64,000 nucleotides of DNA from CADEDH01 sp965262175 (GTDB taxonomy: Bacteria; Actinomycetota; Acidimicrobiia; Acidimicrobiales; SZUA-35). The notes under the pieces are model-generated. The model was not told where the DNA came from, ran no database searches, and saw nothing but the letters and a program-made list of their open reading frames with translations. A program made the translations under genes and the position numbers. Positions 49,820 to 57,233 of this stretch are shown piece by piece. The DNA lies in the NCBI GenBank assembly GCA_965262175.1, contig CBDHES010000002.1, positions 372,001 to 436,000 on the forward strand, given 5' to 3'. Each line of letters begins with the position of its first letter. Position 1 is the first letter of the stretch.

Positions 49820-50401
49820 GTGGCAACCAGAATCAAGCCGCTGAAGCCGGGCGAGAGCCCGGATCCGGAGGTCAACCAGCTCCTGGCTGATGCCAAGGAC
49901 GGCTGGTGGGCCGACAGCAACATGTTCGGCCTGATCGGCCGCAACCCGCAGAACCTCAAGACGATCGTGCCCGTCTTCGCCTCGTTCTTCGCCGAGGGCA
50001 ACGTCGAGCCCCATCTCCACGAGATGATGCGACTGAAGACTGGCCAGATCAACGACTGCGCCTATTGAAACGCCGTTCGTACCGTCGCCGTGCGCGACGT
50101 CGTCGGCCCCAAGGAAGCTGCCTGCATGACCCACCAGCCCCAGTCGGGTGATGCGTTGAACGATCGTGAAGCGCTCGGGATCTCGCTTGCCGAGCGGATG
50201 GCTCTCGATCCCCACACGGTCACCGACGAGTTCTTCGCCAAGCTGCGGGAGCACTTCAGCGACGACGAGATCGTCGAGATGGTGTTCGCCTGCAGCATCT
50301 TCAACTGGGGGAACAAGTTCAACATCACGATGAACATGGACTCATCGGAGGAGTCGGAGTACGAGACCGACATGCAGTACCGCCGGGAAGAGATCGCGTA
50401 G
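49820..50401 (+). CDS. AhpD/carboxymuconolactone decarboxylase-family selenoprotein (CxxU)
   Basis: Two open segments in one frame are separated by a single TGA at 50066-50068. Upstream: ATRIKPLKPGESPDPEVNQLL, MFGLIGRNPQNLKTIVPVFASFF, HEMMRLKTGQINDCAY. Downstream: NAVRTVAVRDVVGPKEAA, then REALGISLAERMALDPHTV and FSDDEIVEMVFACSIFNWGNKFN. Together they make a complete 193-residue CMD/AhpD-type protein. The TGA is at the second Cys of the family CxxC (C-A-Y-U, residues 80-83), so selenocysteine is the natural reading. AhpD-like proteins are peroxidase or thiol-disulphide enzymes. Thioredoxin starts 6 bases after the TAG stop and is a likely reductant. The second segment alone has no sensible start. 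Confidence 0.85.
50083..50099 (+). promoter_or_regulatory. Candidate bacterial SECIS hairpin
   Basis: CGUCGC pairs with GCGACG around a CGUGC loop that begins 20 bases after the UGA; G is the second loop base. An outer GCCG/CGGC pairing (50072-50075 with 50104-50107) could extend the structure towards the UGA. Confidence 0.55.
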
Positions 50402-50407
50402 CCCGGC

Positions 50408-50725
50408 ATGAAGCTCGACGAGGTGAACAACCTCCAGCTCAACGAGGTCCTGGTGGCCGAGGAGCGGGGCGTCATCATCGACTTCTGGGGGACCTGGTGT
50501 CAGCCGTGCCGGACGCTCCGCCCCCATCTGGAGGATCTGGCCGACCACTTTGCCGACTCCTGGCGGATGGTCGCGGTCCACGTCGAGGAGAACGAGGATC
50601 TCGTCGACCGGTTCGAGGTGACCCGGACCCCGACGCTGGTCTTCCTCCGCCAAGGTGACGAGGTCCATAGGATCACCGGCGCCGCCACCCCCGCCGCCAT
50701 CTCGGAGGCGATGAGCCAGACCTGA
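50408..50725 (+). CDS. Thioredoxin-like protein
   Basis: 105 residues with a classic thioredoxin fold: GVIIDFWGTWCQPCRTLRPHLEDLA near residue 21 with active site WCQPC, and VTRTPTLVFLRQGDEVHRITG near residue 73 with the cis-Pro TPT loop. The active-site dipeptide is Gln-Pro instead of Gly-Pro. It follows the CxxU protein by 6 bases and is almost certainly cotranscribed, suggesting that it reduces that protein. No signal peptide is present, so it is cytoplasmic. Confidence 0.9.
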   Translation: MKLDEVNNLQLNEVLVAEERGVIIDFWGTWCQPCRTLRPHLEDLADHFADSWRMVAVHVEENEDLVDRFEVTRTPTLVFLRQGDEVHRITGAATPAAISEAMSQT

Positions 50726-50727
50726 CC

Positions 50728-50749
50728 ATCGCCGCTCGTCGGCGGCGAT
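50728..50749 (+). terminator. Hairpin after thioredoxin gene
   Basis: ATCGCCGC and GCGGCGAT form a perfect 8-bp stem around TCGTCG, starting two bases after the stop codon. There is no T-run. Confidence 0.45.
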
Positions 50750-50802
50750 CGGATCACGACTCCGCAGTGACCGATCGCCGCCAGCGGCTCCACCCGGCGA
50801 CG

Positions 50803-51192
50803 TCAGACGGGGGTCGAGACGATCGTGGCGTCGACTTCGACGAGCTGATCGTCGTGCCCGAGGAGATTGACGCCGAGCAACGTCGCCGGTGGGACGCTTC
50901 CGTCGAACCAACCGGTCACGGCCCGCCAGGCGTCGGTCAGGTTCTGCTGCTCGCCGACCACGTAGACGGTCAGGTGGCGGACGTCGCCGAGGCCGAAGCC
51001 ATGGACGTCGAGCAGCGTGGCCAGGTTGTCGAGGCACCGGCGGGCCTGAGCGCCCGCGTCTCCGACCCCGACCACGGCCCCCGAGGTGTCGTGAGGGACC
51101 TGGCCGGCGACGAACAACCGATCGCCCACCCGGTCGGCGTAGCGGTAACCCGGGGTCGTTGCGAGCCCGGCTTCGACCTCATCATCGTTCAT
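50803..51192 (-). CDS. RidA (YjgF/YER057c/UK114) family protein
   Basis: 129 residues. YRYADRVGDRLFVAGQVPHDTSGAVVG near residue 17 and DVRHLTVYVVGEQQNLTDAWRAV near residue 72 are RidA landmarks, as is the closing LLGHDDQLVEVDATIV. The catalytic Arg found in imine deaminases of the main RidA group (near the C-terminal end) is not seen, so it may belong to an Rid subgroup with another function. The ATG at 51192 lies 6 bases after TACGGT and is probably leaderless. It is convergent with the thioredoxin gene. Confidence 0.85.
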   Translation of the reverse strand: MNDDEVEAGLATTPGYRYADRVGDRLFVAGQVPHDTSGAVVGVGDAGAQARRCLDNLATLLDVHGFGLGDVRHLTVYVVGEQQNLTDAWRAVTGWFDGSVPPATLLGVNLLGHDDQLVEVDATIVSTPV

Positions 51193-51198
51193 CACCGC

Positions 51199-51204
51199 AC
51201 CGTA
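51199..51204 (-). promoter_or_regulatory. -10 box of leaderless RidA-family gene
   Basis: TACGGT lies 6 bases before the ATG at 51192. Confidence 0.5.
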
Positions 51205-51305
51205 GGACGGAACACGGCCGAGATCATCCCACCGGGAGGCCGACTACCATCGGGAGGCGATGCACGACCGGGGCATGAGACCCCGCGGGGTTCGGGGGGC
51301 GGACG

Positions 51306-51644
51306 GTGCAACGAGAGATCCCGCAGGAGCTGGCGTCACCGTTCCTCGAAGCCAAGGTCCAGCGCCCGGCGACCGCCGAGACCGCCGTCCGCCGACCCCG
51401 GCTGCTCCGTCGGCTCTACGCCGGCGACTCGTGTGAGCTGACGGTCGTCGTCGGCCCGGCCGGAGCGGGGAAGACCAGCTTGCTGGCCGACTGGCTGACC
51501 GCACGGCCGACCCTCCCTGCGGCCTGGCTGTCACTCGACGACCACGACAACGACCCATCCCAGTTCTGGACCGGTGTCGTGGCCGCCCTCTCCACCATCC
51601 CGGGCTCGGCCCTCGCTTCCCACGCCGCCCGACTCGCCGCCTCG
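51306..51644 (+). pseudogene. N-terminal remnant of a MalT/LuxR-type ATPase regulator
   Basis: From the GTG at 51306 the frame encodes about 113 residues of the STAND ATPase region of large LuxR regulators: LASPFLEAKVQRPATA, the P-loop VVGPAGAGKTSLLADWL near residue 48, and LPAAWLSLDDHDNDPSQFW near residue 70. Full proteins of this type have about 900 residues with a C-terminal LuxR helix-turn-helix. Here the homology stops at about 51645, where the opposite strand starts to encode a sigma factor fragment. The frame remains open to 52136 but codes no recognisable protein. Confidence 0.7.
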
Positions 51645-51755
51645 GAACACGTCCTGGGCGACGTCCTCGGCGAGGACCCGGTCACCCAGCACCCGCCGGC
51701 AGGCTCGTCGGACGGCGGCGGTGGGGCTGGCGTGGCGACATGGCAACCACCCGTC
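51645..51755 (-). pseudogene. Fragment of an ECF sigma factor (region 2)
   Basis: On the minus strand about 37 codons read DGWLPCRHASPTAAVRRAC and RRVLGDRVLAEDVAQDVF, a textbook beginning of ECF sigma region 2. It stops exactly where the LuxR fragment on the other strand ends, so the two remnants are joined head to head by a rearrangement. No region 4 or ribosome site remains. Confidence 0.55.
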
Positions 51756-51796
51756 TCGTCGGGGTCGGGAGGGCGTGGAGCCGGCGGGGACCCAGC

Positions 51797-52192
51797 TCAG
51801 CCGCTCGGTTTCTGGGTCAAGAGCTGGATGAGGTTGCCGCAGGTGTCGTCGAACACGGCGATGACAACCTCACCGACGTCGGTCGGCGGCATGGTGAACT
51901 CCACCCCCGCCGCCACCAGGCGATCGTGTTCGGCGTGGACATCGTCGACGTTGAACTGGGCGAGCGGGATGCCGTCGGCCATGAGGGCGTCTCGGTACGG
52001 CTTGACCGCCGGGTGCTCCGACGGTTCGAGGAGCAGTTCGACGCCGTCGGGGTCGGACGGCGACACGACCGTCAGCCAGCGGTGTTCGCCGACCGGAATG
52101 TCGTGTCGCTTCTCGAAGCCCAGCACGTTGACGTAGAAGTCGGCGGCCTTGGCCTGATCGTCGACGTAGACGCCCGTCGTTCTGATTTTCAT
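51797..52192 (-). CDS. VOC (glyoxalase/dioxygenase superfamily) protein
   Basis: 131 residues: MKIRTTGVYVDDQAKAADFYVNVLGFEKR, RWLTVVSPSDPDGVELLLEPS, and FDDTCGNLIQLLTQ, the paired beta-alpha-beta-beta-beta modules of the VOC fold. The metal-ligand position usual in glyoxalases is partly replaced, so the reaction is open. The ATG at 52192 overlaps the ArsR stop by 4 bases (ATGA); the pair is a common actinobacterial ArsR-VOC unit. Confidence 0.88.
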   Translation of the reverse strand: MKIRTTGVYVDDQAKAADFYVNVLGFEKRHDIPVGEHRWLTVVSPSDPDGVELLLEPSEHPAVKPYRDALMADGIPLAQFNVDDVHAEHDRLVAAGVEFTMPPTDVGEVVIAVFDDTCGNLIQLLTQKPSG

Positions 52193-52467
52193 GGTTCGCA
52201 GCTTTCGGTTGGCCAGCGTTTGGCGATGTGGTCGAGCGGAGCGGGATCGAAGAAGTGGAACTTCTGCCGACCGCGGCGCTCGGTGGTGATCAGGCCGGCC
52301 TTCTCCAACACGGCGAGGTGCTGGGAGACGGCCTGGCGGCTCGAGCCGATCTCGTGGCTGGCCAACCGGGCGCAGATCTCGTACAGCGTCTGGCCGTCGT
52401 GTTCGGCCAGCTCGTCGAGTATCAACCGTCGCGTCCGATCGGCGAGCGCCTTGAACAGCTCGTCCAC
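52189..52467 (-). CDS. ArsR-family transcriptional regulator
   Basis: 92 residues: FKALADRTRRLILDELAEHDGQTLYEICARLASHEIGSSRQAVSQHLAVLEKAGLITTERRGRQKFHFF is the complete ArsR winged helix. No Cys pair typical of metal sensing is present, so it belongs to the non-metal group linked to VOC or SRPBCC partners. The GTG start at 52467 lies 6 bases after TATACT, giving a leaderless mRNA. The spacer of this promoter is filled by an inverted repeat, so the protein probably represses its own operon. Confidence 0.9.
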   Translation of the reverse strand: MDELFKALADRTRRLILDELAEHDGQTLYEICARLASHEIGSSRQAVSQHLAVLEKAGLITTERRGRQKFHFFDPAPLDHIAKRWPTESCEP

Positions 52468-52473
52468 GGCGAC

Positions 52474-52496
52474 AGTATAGGCAAGTCGCTACTTGC
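52474..52496 (-). promoter_or_regulatory. ArsR operator and -10 box
   Basis: GCAAGT-CGCT-ACTTGC (52481-52496) is a perfect 6-bp inverted repeat around 4 bases, the usual operator form for this ArsR subgroup. It touches the TATACT box (52474-52479), 6 bases before the start codon. Confidence 0.75.
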
Positions 52497-52556
52497 ATGT
52501 CGTGTCGTCCGGCCGCCCGACCCGAGACCCCACCGTCGAGACTCAACCGGTGGTCT

Positions 52557-53138
52557 TCACACCTGAGGCAACTCGCTGGCGGGCTGCCGGTCGACCTCGG
52601 CCGAGCTGATCCGACCGCCCCGCGGCCGCCACCCAAGGAGTGTGCGTTGCTGATCGACCGTCGAGCGAACCTCCGCCTCGAACGCGGTCATCGCCCGTCG
52701 ACTCCAGATAACCGCCTCCTCCCAAGGCCCCTCGCCCTCCTCGTATGCGTCGACCAGCGCCTGGAAGGAACCGTGTAGCTGTTCGATTCGGTCGATCAGG
52801 ACTTCGGCGCCTGGCGTGCACAGCAGATGGCCTCGGAGACGGTTGCGTTCGAGGTAGCCGAGCTTCTCCTCATCTGGGAGGGGTTCACCACGGAGCCTCG
52901 CTCCCATGACTGCGCTCCGGCCGGCGGCGAAGTTGCCGGCAAGATCGGCCGCACTTCGCTGAACCTGCTGCGCCCACCAGTGGCGATCCTCTGACCGCCG
53001 GACTACGACGTTGCCGCCGAGCACCAACAGTCCACCCAGAACGGCAGCGAGCAGCGCCACCACCACGTCCGCCACACCACCGAGCGTAACCTCGGCACTC
53101 GGTCGAACAGGGTCGAGGAGAGATGCAATGACCACCAT
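52557..53138 (-). CDS. Membrane-anchored hypothetical protein
   Basis: 193 residues from the ATG at 53138. One transmembrane helix (GGVADVVVALLAAVLGGLLVLGGNVVV, about 20-45) is followed by a charged helical region (RRSEDRHWWAQQVQRSAADLAGNF; EEKLGYLERNRLRGHLLCTPG). A GTG at 53078 at the helix itself is an alternative start. Similar hypothetical proteins with a short membrane anchor and helical tail occur in actinobacteria; no function is known. Codon use is slightly less GC-biased than around it. Confidence 0.6.
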   Translation of the reverse strand: MVVIASLLDPVRPSAEVTLGGVADVVVALLAAVLGGLLVLGGNVVVRRSEDRHWWAQQVQRSAADLAGNFAAGRSAVMGARLRGEPLPDEEKLGYLERNRLRGHLLCTPGAEVLIDRIEQLHGSFQALVDAYEEGEGPWEEAVIWSRRAMTAFEAEVRSTVDQQRTLLGWRPRGGRISSAEVDRQPASELPQV

Positions 53139-53301
53139 CGACGACACCCACCGAGTATCGAGCCCGAACCTGGCGACGGACCACGACACCAACGAGCCCG
53201 GTGACAGGTGCTACCCGACCTCAACCCGCGCGATGACACTCGGGCGAGTGCTCCCGTACCGTGAGGCTCGAGAGATGTCAAAGATAATTGACCGGATACC
53301 G

Positions 53302-53709
53302 ATGTCCACGAGCGAAGCGCAGCGACGATCATCACCCTGCTCGTGGTCACCTTCGGGGGCTACTTCGTCGTCGTGATCGGCGGCGTCGACCGGCGAGCTG
53401 ATGACTTCGCGTACAAGCCGCTGCTCATCCTCGCCGTCGTCGCCTTCACCGTGCTGATGACCTTCAGCCACATCTTCTTGGCGCTCCTCTCACCGAGCGA
53501 GGCCAACAACCTCGACGAGCGGGACCGTTCGATCTCCCAACGGGCCGACCAGGTCGGCGCGATCGTTCTCGGAGTCACCGTCTTGATGGTGATCTCACGA
53601 CGATGCTCGAGATCGCCCACGTCTACATCGCCAACGCGCTCCTCCTCGGCCTCGTCGGGGCCCAGGTCGCCAGCGAGTCCGTCTGTGGCTCTACCGCCGC
53701 GCCAGCTGA
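53302..53709 (+). pseudogene. Decayed four-helix membrane protein gene (DUF2178-like)
   Basis: Protein-like pieces lie in successive frames: MSTSEAQRR, then VTFGGYFVVVIGGVDRRADDFAYKPLLILAVVAFTVLM, then LDERDRSISQRADQVGAIVLGVTVLM, then TTMLEIAHVYIANALLLGLVGAQVASESV, then LYRRAS and a stop. At least three single-base frame changes are needed to join them. The LDERDRxIxxRADxxG motif is typical of small membrane proteins that sit before an XRE regulator. Confidence 0.65.
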
Positions 53710-53710
53710 G

Positions 53711-53914
53711 GTGAAGCCGACCGATCGGGCAGCTACGCAAGGAAGCTGGGGGCGTGTCCCAGGGAGAGCCGCCAACCACGTGGGTGTGACACGCCAAACG
53801 CTCAACGCGATCGAGCGGGGCAAGTACTCACCCTCGCTCGAGGTCGCGTTCCGCATCGCCCGGTTCTTCAAGGTCGGGCTCGATGACGTGTTCGCCTACG
53901 ACGACGACACCTAG
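53711..53914 (+). pseudogene. Frame-damaged XRE-family HTH regulator
   Basis: The C-terminal part NHVGVTRQTLNAIERGKYSPSLEVAFRIARFF and GLDDVFAYDDDT is a typical small XRE regulator. The N-terminal part is only found in another frame (IGQLRKEAGGVSQGE), so two compensating single-base changes within about 50 bases disrupt the gene. It follows the decayed membrane protein by one base, the usual order for this gene pair. Confidence 0.65.
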
Positions 53915-53987
53915 ATGTAGAGGCGGGTACGCCACCGCTCGCCGCGACGTGCAAGGACCTGGCAGGAACGACGATGCGATCGGCTGC

Positions 53988-54773
53988 TCAGGGCGACTCG
54001 TTGGCGAAGGTTGGAGGACCGACGATCGCCTCGACTTCGTCCGCCGATCCGGTCAGCACCAGGAAACCGCCATCGACCTTCGCATCGTTGAGCGTGACGT
54101 CCCACGCTTCGCTCAACGCGATCGCCTGGTCGAGGTCGAATCCGCCCCCGAAGAAGGCTCCGGAGAGCAGGTCGTCGGCCAGGACGGCCCGCTGACCCTC
54201 GAACGAGGCGGCCTCTGAATAGGTCGGCCGGCCGACCAGTTCGACCAACAGCTCCCTACCCCCCTCGATCTCGACCAGATACCCGGCCTTCGACTTGGCA
54301 TCGAGCTGCGGAATCTCCCAGATCTGGCTGAGGGCGGTGGCCTGCTCGATGCCGTATCCGGCCCCATAGAAGAGCCCGGTATTGAAGTTGGCACCGAGGT
54401 CGGGGTCGAACGGCTGGATTCGAGCGATCAGGTCAGCCCCCGGCTCGGTCTCCTCGACCGTGGTCGTGTTGGCTGCGGTCGTCTCGGTGGTCGACGACGG
54501 CGGAACGCTGGTGGGTGTTGCCTGCGTGAGGGTCGACGTCGGCTCGGCGCTGGTTGTCGTCGGCTGGTCGGCCGTGGTCGGCACGGCCGCCGTCTCTGCC
54601 GGCCCGGTCGATGGCTCGTCCGTCGCCAGGATCCAGAGCCCCGCCCCGGTCCCACCAGCCACGAGGAGGATGGCGCTGGTCAAGACGACCTGGTTGCGGC
54701 GGTCGGCCTGTCGACGGCGACGGGAAACGATGTCCTGGATCTCGTCCAGAGACGGCGGCGTGATCGGCTCCAC
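53988..54773 (-). CDS. Membrane-anchored protein with two AGY/W/AKAG repeats
   Basis: 261 residues. A short cytoplasmic part (28 residues, basic RRRRQADRR) precedes one transmembrane helix (29-50) and a Thr-rich linker (55-110), a layout like anti-sigma factors without a zinc-finger domain. The outer part has two copies of a roughly 45-residue unit: GLFYGAGYGIEQATALSQIW with LDAKSKAGYLVEIEGG, and AFFGGGFDLDQAIALSEAW with LNDAKVDGGFLVLTGSADEV. The same unit occurs four times in the secreted protein encoded at 55888-57177. The repeat is not one I recognise. It is followed by the decayed XRE gene on the other strand. Confidence 0.7.
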   Translation of the reverse strand: MEPITPPSLDEIQDIVSRRRRQADRRNQVVLTSAILLVAGGTGAGLWILATDEPSTGPAETAAVPTTADQPTTTSAEPTSTLTQATPTSVPPSSTTETTAANTTTVEETEPGADLIARIQPFDPDLGANFNTGLFYGAGYGIEQATALSQIWEIPQLDAKSKAGYLVEIEGGRELLVELVGRPTYSEAASFEGQRAVLADDLLSGAFFGGGFDLDQAIALSEAWDVTLNDAKVDGGFLVLTGSADEVEAIVGPPTFANESP

Positions 54774-54892
54774 CTAGTGCCACCGTTTCGTCGGTGCTGC
54801 GGACGCGGCCGAGCCCGGCCCGGCGGCGCCGGAGCCGGGCTCTCGCTGGTACCCGTGCACCGGGCGTAGCGTGGCCACGCCACAGAAGCGGA

Positions 54893-55891
54893 TCATCCCG
54901 ACTCCGTGAGCAGCGCCTGTAGGTACTCGGTTTTGGTCATGATCCGGTCCGCATTGATCGACCCTGGTAGTACTCGAACCTCAACGGTATCGACCGCAGA
55001 CTTGTGCCCAGCGACCGCACGGAGGTTGACGTCGGCGTGCTTTCGCACGTCGAGCGAGTACAGCCAGGGCACAACGTCGTCCCACGGCCGGTCGGTGAAG
55101 CCGCCAACGCGAACGCCGTCGACCAGGTCCTGCGGGAGTGGGCCGATCCTCCTGCACCGCCGGTTCGTCGCCAGCTCAGAGAGAAGCGCATCGCGATCGG
55201 TCGAGAACACGGACACCAACCGGGCCAGTGCCGACGCCGACCGGAACGGCTCGGCATCGAAGTGCACGTGCACGGCCGCTTCCAACGGCACCCGGAAGCC
55301 GATAGCAAGCGCAATGTCGAGGACCTCGCCAAGCGCTTCCCGGTGGTCGTGCTCGATCGGGGGCAGAATGATCTCGCAGACCCGCTCCCGTTCCCCACCC
55401 TGGAGCGCTACCGCTGCAACCGAGTTGCCGTTGGCGTCGTTCAACCGGGTGATACCGGCACCGTGGGAGTCGGGCCTCGTGCCGAAAAGGTCCGCGACGG
55501 GATCGAGGACGGTCGCGGCCGGCGCCGCAGGGTCGGCCACCCGCTCGACCAGACTCAAGAGTCGACGGTCGTCGCTCAGTATCCGATACCACCCGTCAAC
55601 GGGCCTCCGGCCGCCGTCGAGGTCGTCGAGGATCGTGATGTCGTCGACGAGCAGACAACGAGATCGACCGGCCCCGTCGAACACCTCGAACCCGAGAGAA
55701 AGGTGGTGGAAGACCGACCTGCCCTTCACGAGGGTGAGCTCGGTGTCGTGGTGGAAGACACGACGGACGGTGCCGTCGAACTCCTTGGCCAACCGCTCGG
55801 CGAGCGTGGCTCGACTCTCGCCCGGCGGTGCGAGCAGCTCGATCTCGAATCCGAGCCGCTCGAGCGGCGATGCGTCGAGCGGTTGCATCAT
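54893..55891 (-). CDS. Amidoligase-like enzyme
   Basis: 332 residues. Start ATG 55891 overlaps the upstream stop (ATGATG), so translation is coupled to the repeat protein gene. RLGFEIELLAPPGESR near residue 11 and VEVRVLPGSINADRI near residue 305, with AAVHVHFDAEPF near residue 228, match the glutamate-cysteine-ligase-like Amidoligase_2 family. These ATP-dependent enzymes join amines to carboxyl groups of peptides or proteins and are often found beside their substrates. The secreted repeat protein next door is a candidate substrate, though the enzyme lacks a signal peptide and the repeat protein has one. Confidence 0.65.
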   Translation of the reverse strand: MMQPLDASPLERLGFEIELLAPPGESRATLAERLAKEFDGTVRRVFHHDTELTLVKGRSVFHHLSLGFEVFDGAGRSRCLLVDDITILDDLDGGRRPVDGWYRILSDDRRLLSLVERVADPAAPAATVLDPVADLFGTRPDSHGAGITRLNDANGNSVAAVALQGGERERVCEIILPPIEHDHREALGEVLDIALAIGFRVPLEAAVHVHFDAEPFRSASALARLVSVFSTDRDALLSELATNRRCRRIGPLPQDLVDGVRVGGFTDRPWDDVVPWLYSLDVRKHADVNLRAVAGHKSAVDTVEVRVLPGSINADRIMTKTEYLQALLTESG

Positions 55892-57177
55892 CCCGCGGTT
55901 CCGTAGGCGAGCGCGACACCGATGGGTTCCTCGTCGCCCTCGAGGATGAAGCGGCCCGCTTTGGCCTTCGCCGCCTCCTCGGTGAGATCCCACACATCGC
56001 TCAACAGCTCCAGCTGCTCCTGGGTGTAGCCGGCATCCCAGAACGCACGGTGGGCATCACGGTCGGTGTGGGGCGAGGTGACGGATCCGTACGACGGGTC
56101 GGCCGGCTCGTGGTGTGGGTCGGGGGTGGCGTCGGCTATGGCCCTGTCGACGATGAACCGCGCGTCATCGAGGATGAAGAACCCGGCCTTCACCTTGGCG
56201 TCGAAGCTCTCGAGCTGCCAGTACTCGGCGAGAGCCAGGAGCTGGTCATAGCTGAAGCCGGCGTCCCAGAACGCCCGCTGAGCGAGCATCTCCTCCTGGG
56301 TGGGGCCGGGCTCGTCGGCGAGCGATTCGAGGTGGGCTCGCAGCTCTTGGCCGAGGGGGCTCTGCTCGAAGTCGGCGATCAGCCCTTCGAGGTAGGCCAG
56401 GACCTCCTCCCGCGTCGGATCTGGACCCAGGTCGACGATGACCTGCTCCAGCTGGGCTCGCAGCTCTTGGCCGAGGGGGCTCTGCTCGAAGTCGGCGATC
56501 AGCCCTTCGAGGTAGGCCAGGACCTCCTCCCGCGTCGGATCTGGACCCAGGTCGACGATGACCTGCTCCAGCTGGGCTCGCAGCTCCTCGGCGGCGAGCC
56601 CGAGGTTGGCCGCCACGTGATCGGCGAGAACGTCGTCGACGAGGCTGCGGTCGCCTTCGAGGATGAAGGTGCCGGCCTTGGCTTTCGCGTCGTACTCGTC
56701 GAGCTGCCAGACCCGGGCCAGGATGCGGAGCTGATCGTCGGTATAGCCTGCGGACCAGAAGGCGTCGTAGGCGAGGAGGTCGTCGTCCGAGGGGCCGGGG
56801 CCGAACAGGACGTCGGCCTGGGCGTCGAGTTCGACGGCGTCGTCGAGGAGGGCTTGAACGTCCTCCTCCTGGCCCCCGAGGATCGTTCGACCGGCCCTGG
56901 CCTTCGCCTCGTCGACATCGAGGCCCCACGCATCGGCCAGGTAGAGCGCCTGCTCGTAGGTGTAGCCGGCGGCGAAGTAGGCGTTCAATGCCTCGTCGCG
57001 GGTCCAGGGCGCGGCTCCGGACGCCGACTGCCCGGATACGACGGGCGGGTCGAGCACCGGGTGGTCCCCGGCGTTGGCAACGACGGGACGGGCCGGGCCC
57101 GCCTGGAGCGCAGCTGCGGTGCCTCCACCGACGAGGGGTAGCGCTGCGACGGCTACGAGGTATCTCTTGGACTTCAC
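55888..57177 (-). CDS. Secreted repeat protein with four AGY/W/AKAG units and a duplicated helical segment
   Basis: 429 residues. A signal peptide (MKSKRYLVAVAALPLVGGGTAAALQA) is followed by four copies of a unit of about 45 residues with consensus F-W-x-A-G-Y-T-x-x-Q-L-x-x-L-A-x-x-W-x-L-x-x-x-D-A-K-A-K-A-G-x-x-I-L, near residues 66, 138, 290 and 380. Between units two and three lie two identical 40-residue helical segments (EELRAQLEQVIVDLGPDP type), encoded by a perfect 120-base duplication. The family is not recognised. The ECF sigma factor gene ends 56 bases upstream, and the amidoligase gene overlaps at the 3' end, so the three are probably one unit. Confidence 0.75.
   Translation of the reverse strand: MKSKRYLVAVAALPLVGGGTAAALQAGPARPVVANAGDHPVLDPPVVSGQSASGAAPWTRDEALNAYFAAGYTYEQALYLADAWGLDVDEAKARAGRTILGGQEEDVQALLDDAVELDAQADVLFGPGPSDDDLLAYDAFWSAGYTDDQLRILARVWQLDEYDAKAKAGTFILEGDRSLVDDVLADHVAANLGLAAEELRAQLEQVIVDLGPDPTREEVLAYLEGLIADFEQSPLGQELRAQLEQVIVDLGPDPTREEVLAYLEGLIADFEQSPLGQELRAHLESLADEPGPTQEEMLAQRAFWDAGFSYDQLLALAEYWQLESFDAKVKAGFFILDDARFIVDRAIADATPDPHHEPADPSYGSVTSPHTDRDAHRAFWDAGYTQEQLELLSDVWDLTEEAAKAKAGRFILEGDEEPIGVALAYGTAG
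56341..56580. repeat. Perfect 120-bp tandem duplication
   Basis: Bases 56341-56460 and 56461-56580 are identical. The unit encodes 40 residues, so the frame is kept. Identity at all wobble positions means that the duplication is recent, or maintained by slippage or gene conversion. Confidence 0.95.
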
Positions 57178-57233
57178 CGTGGTGCCTTTCGTGAGCGTGT
57201 TCGAGGGGGTGAGTCACGAAGGCCACGATTCCC

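Noticed and set aside
53302..53914. Programmed frameshifting in the membrane/HTH pair
   Set aside because: At least four independent shifts without slippery sites are needed; decay or sequence error is simpler.
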